Source of the DNA: Streptomyces sp. P3
GTDB taxonomy: Bacteria > Actinomycetota > Actinomycetes > Streptomycetales > Streptomycetaceae
DNA: 64,000 bases
NCBI RefSeq assembly: GCF_003032475.1
Contig: NZ_CP028369.1
Coordinates: 4,092,001-4,156,000, forward strand
Direction of reading: 5' to 3'
In this document: in pieces, positions 61,137-64,000 of the stretch
Layout of the letters: each line of letters starts with the position of its first letter
Position numbering within the stretch: position 1 is the stretch's first letter
Made by a program: the position numbers and the translations under genes
The notes under the pieces: model-generated
What the model was told of the DNA's origin: nothing
What the model saw: the letters and a program-made list of their open reading frames with translations, nothing else
The model's database searches: none

Positions 61137-61688
61137 GTGAGCAGTAGACCCGCGGTGAAGGGGAGGGCCGCCCGCCTCGCGCGGCTCTTCCCGGCCGGCC
61201 CCAGGCAGGCCGCCCGTACGCCGTTCGTCCTCCTCGTCGTCCTGCTCCTCGGCGGCGGCCTGATCGGGCTGCTCGTGCTGAACTCGGCCCTCAGCGAGGG
61301 TTCGTTCAAGAAGGACGACCTGCAGAAGGACACCAAGAGCCTCACCGACGAGGAGCAGGCGCTCCAGCGGGACATCGACTCCTACTCCGCCCCGGACGCC
61401 CTCCAGCGCCGCGCGCGCGAACTGGGCATGGTCCCGGGCGGGGACCCGGCCTTCCTGAACCCCGACGGCACCGTGAAGGGCGTCCCGTCCGCGGCCGCCC
61501 GGACTTCCGTGGACCCCGTCGTACGGCCGCCGGAGACCGTCACGCTCCCGCAGGCGCCCGGACCGGCCGGTCCCGACGCGCCGGGCGACGCCTCGGCCCG
61601 GCAGGACCTCCCCGAGCAGGACGCCGTCCCCGCGCGGAGCGCGGACCCCGACCCGACCGCAGCCACCCCCGAGACCCCCGGCAGGTGA
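61137..61688 (+). CDS. ftsL: FtsL-like division protein
   Basis: A 183-aa bitopic protein: short basic cytoplasmic part, one helix (TPFVLLVVLLLGGGLIGLLVLNSAL, residues ~28-52), a short coiled coil (KDDLQKDTKSLTDEEQALQRDIDSYSAPDALQRRARELGM) and a long Pro/Ala-rich tail. Position between rsmH and ftsI and topology define it as FtsL. The overlap with ftsI is 4 nt (GTGA). GTG 61137 follows GGGGGAGGG. Confidence 0.87.
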   Translation: MSSRPAVKGRAARLARLFPAGPRQAARTPFVLLVVLLLGGGLIGLLVLNSALSEGSFKKDDLQKDTKSLTDEEQALQRDIDSYSAPDALQRRARELGMVPGGDPAFLNPDGTVKGVPSAAARTSVDPVVRPPETVTLPQAPGPAGPDAPGDASARQDLPEQDAVPARSADPDPTAATPETPGR

Positions 61689-63661
61689 CGGAAGTGTCCG
61701 ACAGGGAACCGCCGCGCCGGCGTGTGCCCGGCCCCGCCCGGCCCTCCCGTCCCGCGTCCGCCCAGCGGCGCCCGGGACCCGGGGCCCGCCCGGCCCGCCG
61801 CCCGCCCGAGCCCGCCCCCCGCGCCGCCGCGCCGCGTGTCATCCGGCTCGGCAGCCCCCGCCCCCGGCTGCGCATGGTGGGCCTCGCGCTGGCCCTGGTG
61901 CTCGTCGCCTTCGTCGTCCGACTCCTGCAGGTGCAGGCCGTCGACGCGAGCGCCTACACCGCCAAGGCCGAGCAGAACCGGTACGTCGGCCAGGTGCTGC
62001 CCGCCGAGCGCGGCGAGATCACCGACCGCACCGGCGTGGCCTTCGCGACCAGCGAGGACGCCTACGACATCACGGCCGACCCCACCATGTTCGCCCGCGC
62101 CCAGCTGAAGATCGACGACGGTCCCGAGCGGGCGGCCGCCCTTCTCGCACCGATCCTCCGGCAGCAGCAGTCCGTCCTGGTCGGGAAGCTGCGGCCGAAG
62201 GACAGGAGCCTGCGTTACGTCAAGCTCGCCGGGCGGCAGACCCCGCAGGTGTGGAAGCAGATCCGCGACCTGAGGTCAGCGCTCTCCGCCAAGGCGGAGA
62301 CGGACCGCTCCACGGTCAACGTCCTCGCCGGGCTGTTCTCCGTGCCCAGCAGCAAGCGCGTGTACCCCAACAAGGATCTCGCCGCCGGGATACTGGGCTG
62401 GGTCAACGCCGACGGCAAGGGCGGCGGCGGTGTCGAGCAGCAGCTGAACGCCACCCTGTCCGGCAAGGACGGCAAGATCCGCTACGCCCAGTCCGGGGGC
62501 CGTCAGGTGCCCACCGTGGGCTCCACCGAGACGCCGGCGGTGCCCGGCTCCGACGTGGAGCTGACCATCGACCGCGACATCCAGTGGGCGGCGCAGAACG
62601 CCATCACCGAGCAGGTGCGGAAGTCCGCGGCGGACCGCGGCTACGTCATCGTGCAGGACACCCGCACCGGCGAGATCCTCGCCCTGGCCAACTCGCCCGG
62701 CTTCGACCCCAACGACCTGTCGAAGGCGGACCCCGGCGACCTGGGCAACGCGGCCGTCCAGGACGCCTACGAGCCCGGCTCCACCGCGAAGATCATGTCC
62801 ATGGCCGCCGTGCTGGAGGAGAACGCCGCCACCCCGCTGACGCACGTCACCGTGCCCAACCGGCTGCACCGCGGCGACCGGCTCTTCAAGGACGACATCG
62901 ACCACCCGACCTGGTACCTCACGCTCAACGGGGTGCTCGCCAAGTCGAGCAACATCGGCACCATTCTGGCCACCGGACAGCTCGGCAGGACCCAGGCCGA
63001 GGCCAACCGGGTCCTGTACTCGTACCTGCGCAAGTTCGGCCTCGGCAGCCACACCGGGCTCGGCTTCCCCGGCGAGACGAAGGGCATCCTCGCCCCGCCC
63101 GGCAAGTGGTCGACCTCGCAGCAGTACACGATCCCCTTCGGCCAGGGCATGTCCCTGAACGCGGTCCAGGCGGCCTCGGTGTACTCGACGATCGCCAACG
63201 GCGGCGTGCGCGTCGAACCCACCCTGGTGCGCGGCACCAGGGGGCCGGACGGACGCTTCACGCCCGCGGCCTCGCCCGCGAAGAGCCGGGTCGTCAGCCA
63301 GAAGACGGCGAAGACCCTCGCCCACATGCTGGAGTCGGTCGTGGACGACCGGGAGGGCACGGGCGCCAAGGCGCGCATCCCCGGCTACCGCGTCGCGGGC
63401 AAGACGGGCACCGCCAACCGCGTGGATCCGGCCACCGGCACCTACAAGGGCTACACCTCGTCGTTCGCGGGCTTCGCGCCCGCCGACAGCCCCCGCATCA
63501 CCGTCTACTGCGCCATCCAGAACGCCACCGAGGGCAGCTACTTCGGCGGCCAGATCTGCGGCCCCGTCTTCAAACAGGTCATGGAGTTCGCCCTCAAGAC
63601 CCTGCAGGTCCCACCGACCGGGGCGAAGGCGGCGAACCTCCCGGTCGCCTTCACGCCCTGA
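61685..63661 (+). CDS. ftsI: FtsI (PBP3), division transpeptidase
   Basis: Septal peptidoglycan transpeptidase, 658 aa. After a basic Pro-rich segment of about 60 residues comes one helix (MVGLALALVLVAFVVRLL), the dimerisation domain (RGEITDRTGVAFATSEDAYDI), and the transpeptidase with Ser366 in YEPGSTAKIMS, SSN at 421-423, and Lys573 in AGKTGTANRV. GTG 61685 overlaps ftsL; GTG 61694 is a possible start. A GC-rich gap of 225 nt follows. Confidence 0.96.
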   Translation: MTEVSDREPPRRRVPGPARPSRPASAQRRPGPGARPARRPPEPAPRAAAPRVIRLGSPRPRLRMVGLALALVLVAFVVRLLQVQAVDASAYTAKAEQNRYVGQVLPAERGEITDRTGVAFATSEDAYDITADPTMFARAQLKIDDGPERAAALLAPILRQQQSVLVGKLRPKDRSLRYVKLAGRQTPQVWKQIRDLRSALSAKAETDRSTVNVLAGLFSVPSSKRVYPNKDLAAGILGWVNADGKGGGGVEQQLNATLSGKDGKIRYAQSGGRQVPTVGSTETPAVPGSDVELTIDRDIQWAAQNAITEQVRKSAADRGYVIVQDTRTGEILALANSPGFDPNDLSKADPGDLGNAAVQDAYEPGSTAKIMSMAAVLEENAATPLTHVTVPNRLHRGDRLFKDDIDHPTWYLTLNGVLAKSSNIGTILATGQLGRTQAEANRVLYSYLRKFGLGSHTGLGFPGETKGILAPPGKWSTSQQYTIPFGQGMSLNAVQAASVYSTIANGGVRVEPTLVRGTRGPDGRFTPAASPAKSRVVSQKTAKTLAHMLESVVDDREGTGAKARIPGYRVAGKTGTANRVDPATGTYKGYTSSFAGFAPADSPRITVYCAIQNATEGSYFGGQICGPVFKQVMEFALKTLQVPPTGAKAANLPVAFTP

Positions 63662-63886
63662 CCGCCGGGCCCCCGGCCCGAGCGGCGCCCCGCCCCTTCC
63701 GCCCCCGACCACCGAATGCCACTGTTCAGCGCCGAGCAAGCCAGGAACCAGCCCGTGACCATGATCACTCCCGACCCAGGGACTCCCGCACCGCACACGG
63801 CGCCCCCCGCCGGGCCGCCCGCGAGTCCGCCGACGGCCCCGCCCTCGCTTCGCCCGCAGGCGGCTACGCCCGGTACGCTCACCGCC

Positions 63887-64000
63887 GTGCCACACGCTGA
63901 TCAGTCCCAAACCACCCAGAAGGGCGCTTCCGTGACATATCCGGGACCGCCGCGACCGGCCCAGGTCTCCGCCACACCCCTCGCGGAGCTCGCCGATCAG
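63887..64000 (+). CDS. murE: MurE, UDP-MurNAc-tripeptide synthetase (3' end outside window)
   Basis: Only the first 38 codons are present: the N-terminus ends ...TYPGPPRPAQVSATPLAELADQ, like streptomycete MurE (SCO2089-like position after ftsI). Two starts compete. GTG 63887 lies 7 nt after TACGCT (leaderless pattern); GTG 63932 has AAGGGC about 6 nt upstream. The catalytic domain is outside the window, so the assignment leans on synteny. Confidence 0.75.
   Translation, partial: MPHADQSQTTQKGASVTYPGPPRPAQVSATPLAELADQ

Overview
The window is a piece of a Streptomyces chromosome, or a very close relative. The DNA is very GC-rich with strong third-position GC bias. Gene content and order match from memory the S. 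coelicolor core block that runs in decreasing number from about SCO2149 (qcrA) to SCO2089 (murE). This assignment rests on family recognition and recalled synteny; no database search was made. About 57 protein genes are called. I found no tRNA, rRNA, CRISPR array, insertion sequence or prophage.

Layout. 1-3.8 kb: end of the cytochrome bc1 genes (qcrA, qcrB), then trpD. 3.8-5.5 kb: a SAM-IV-type riboswitch in front of a cysteine-desulfurase-like PLP enzyme. 5.7-8.6 kb: a stand-alone AsnC/RAM protein overlapping a rhomboid protease, a zinc-ribbon-like protein and an NYN/YacP ribonuclease-like protein. 8.8-12.3 kb: two tandem secreted NlpC/P60 hydrolases and a lipoprotein metallopeptidase. 12.3-18.5 kb: a GT87-type membrane mannosyltransferase, a PimB'-like GT4 enzyme, a cholesterol oxidase and a long-chain acyl-CoA synthetase. 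18.9-25.5 kb: metallophosphoesterase, SRPBCC protein, ArsA-like ATPase, glucokinase glkA, EEP-family protein and esterase. 25.6-29.5 kb: acyltransferase, the MacS/MacR-type two-component pair and phosphofructokinase.

29.5-33.0 kb: a divergent aromatic amino acid locus, with a TrpE-TrpG fusion behind a Trp-Trp-Trp leader peptide attenuator facing a class II DAHP synthase. 33.0-34.8 kb: an iron locus (iron box, bfd, bfr) and a sulfite-oxidase-like molybdoenzyme. 34.8-37.7 kb: endonuclease IV and a PASTA kinase (PkaF type). 37.8-43.0 kb: thiOSG under a TPP riboswitch, a ferredoxin-reductase-like flavoprotein, an Rv2175c-like DNA-binding protein and thiE. 43.2-45.1 kb: metF and a membrane protein with a Tyr/Gln-rich tail.

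45.3-51.6 kb: a CrtI-like oxidoreductase, a DUF4126 protein and a TetR/YhgE-Pip/ABC-ATPase export locus. 51.7-64 kb: a HEPN protein, a methyltransferase, DUF3040, the MoxR-DUF58-transglutaminase operon, a beta-carbonic anhydrase, then the start of the division/cell-wall cluster (rsmH, ftsL, ftsI, murE start).

Three themes tie the window together. RNA-level control is dense: SAM-IV, TPP and trp attenuation. Several shared intergenic regions carry inverted repeats that look like unassigned operators. A large share of the genes have a TANNNT -10 box only 6-8 nt before the start codon, as expected for leaderless transcripts.
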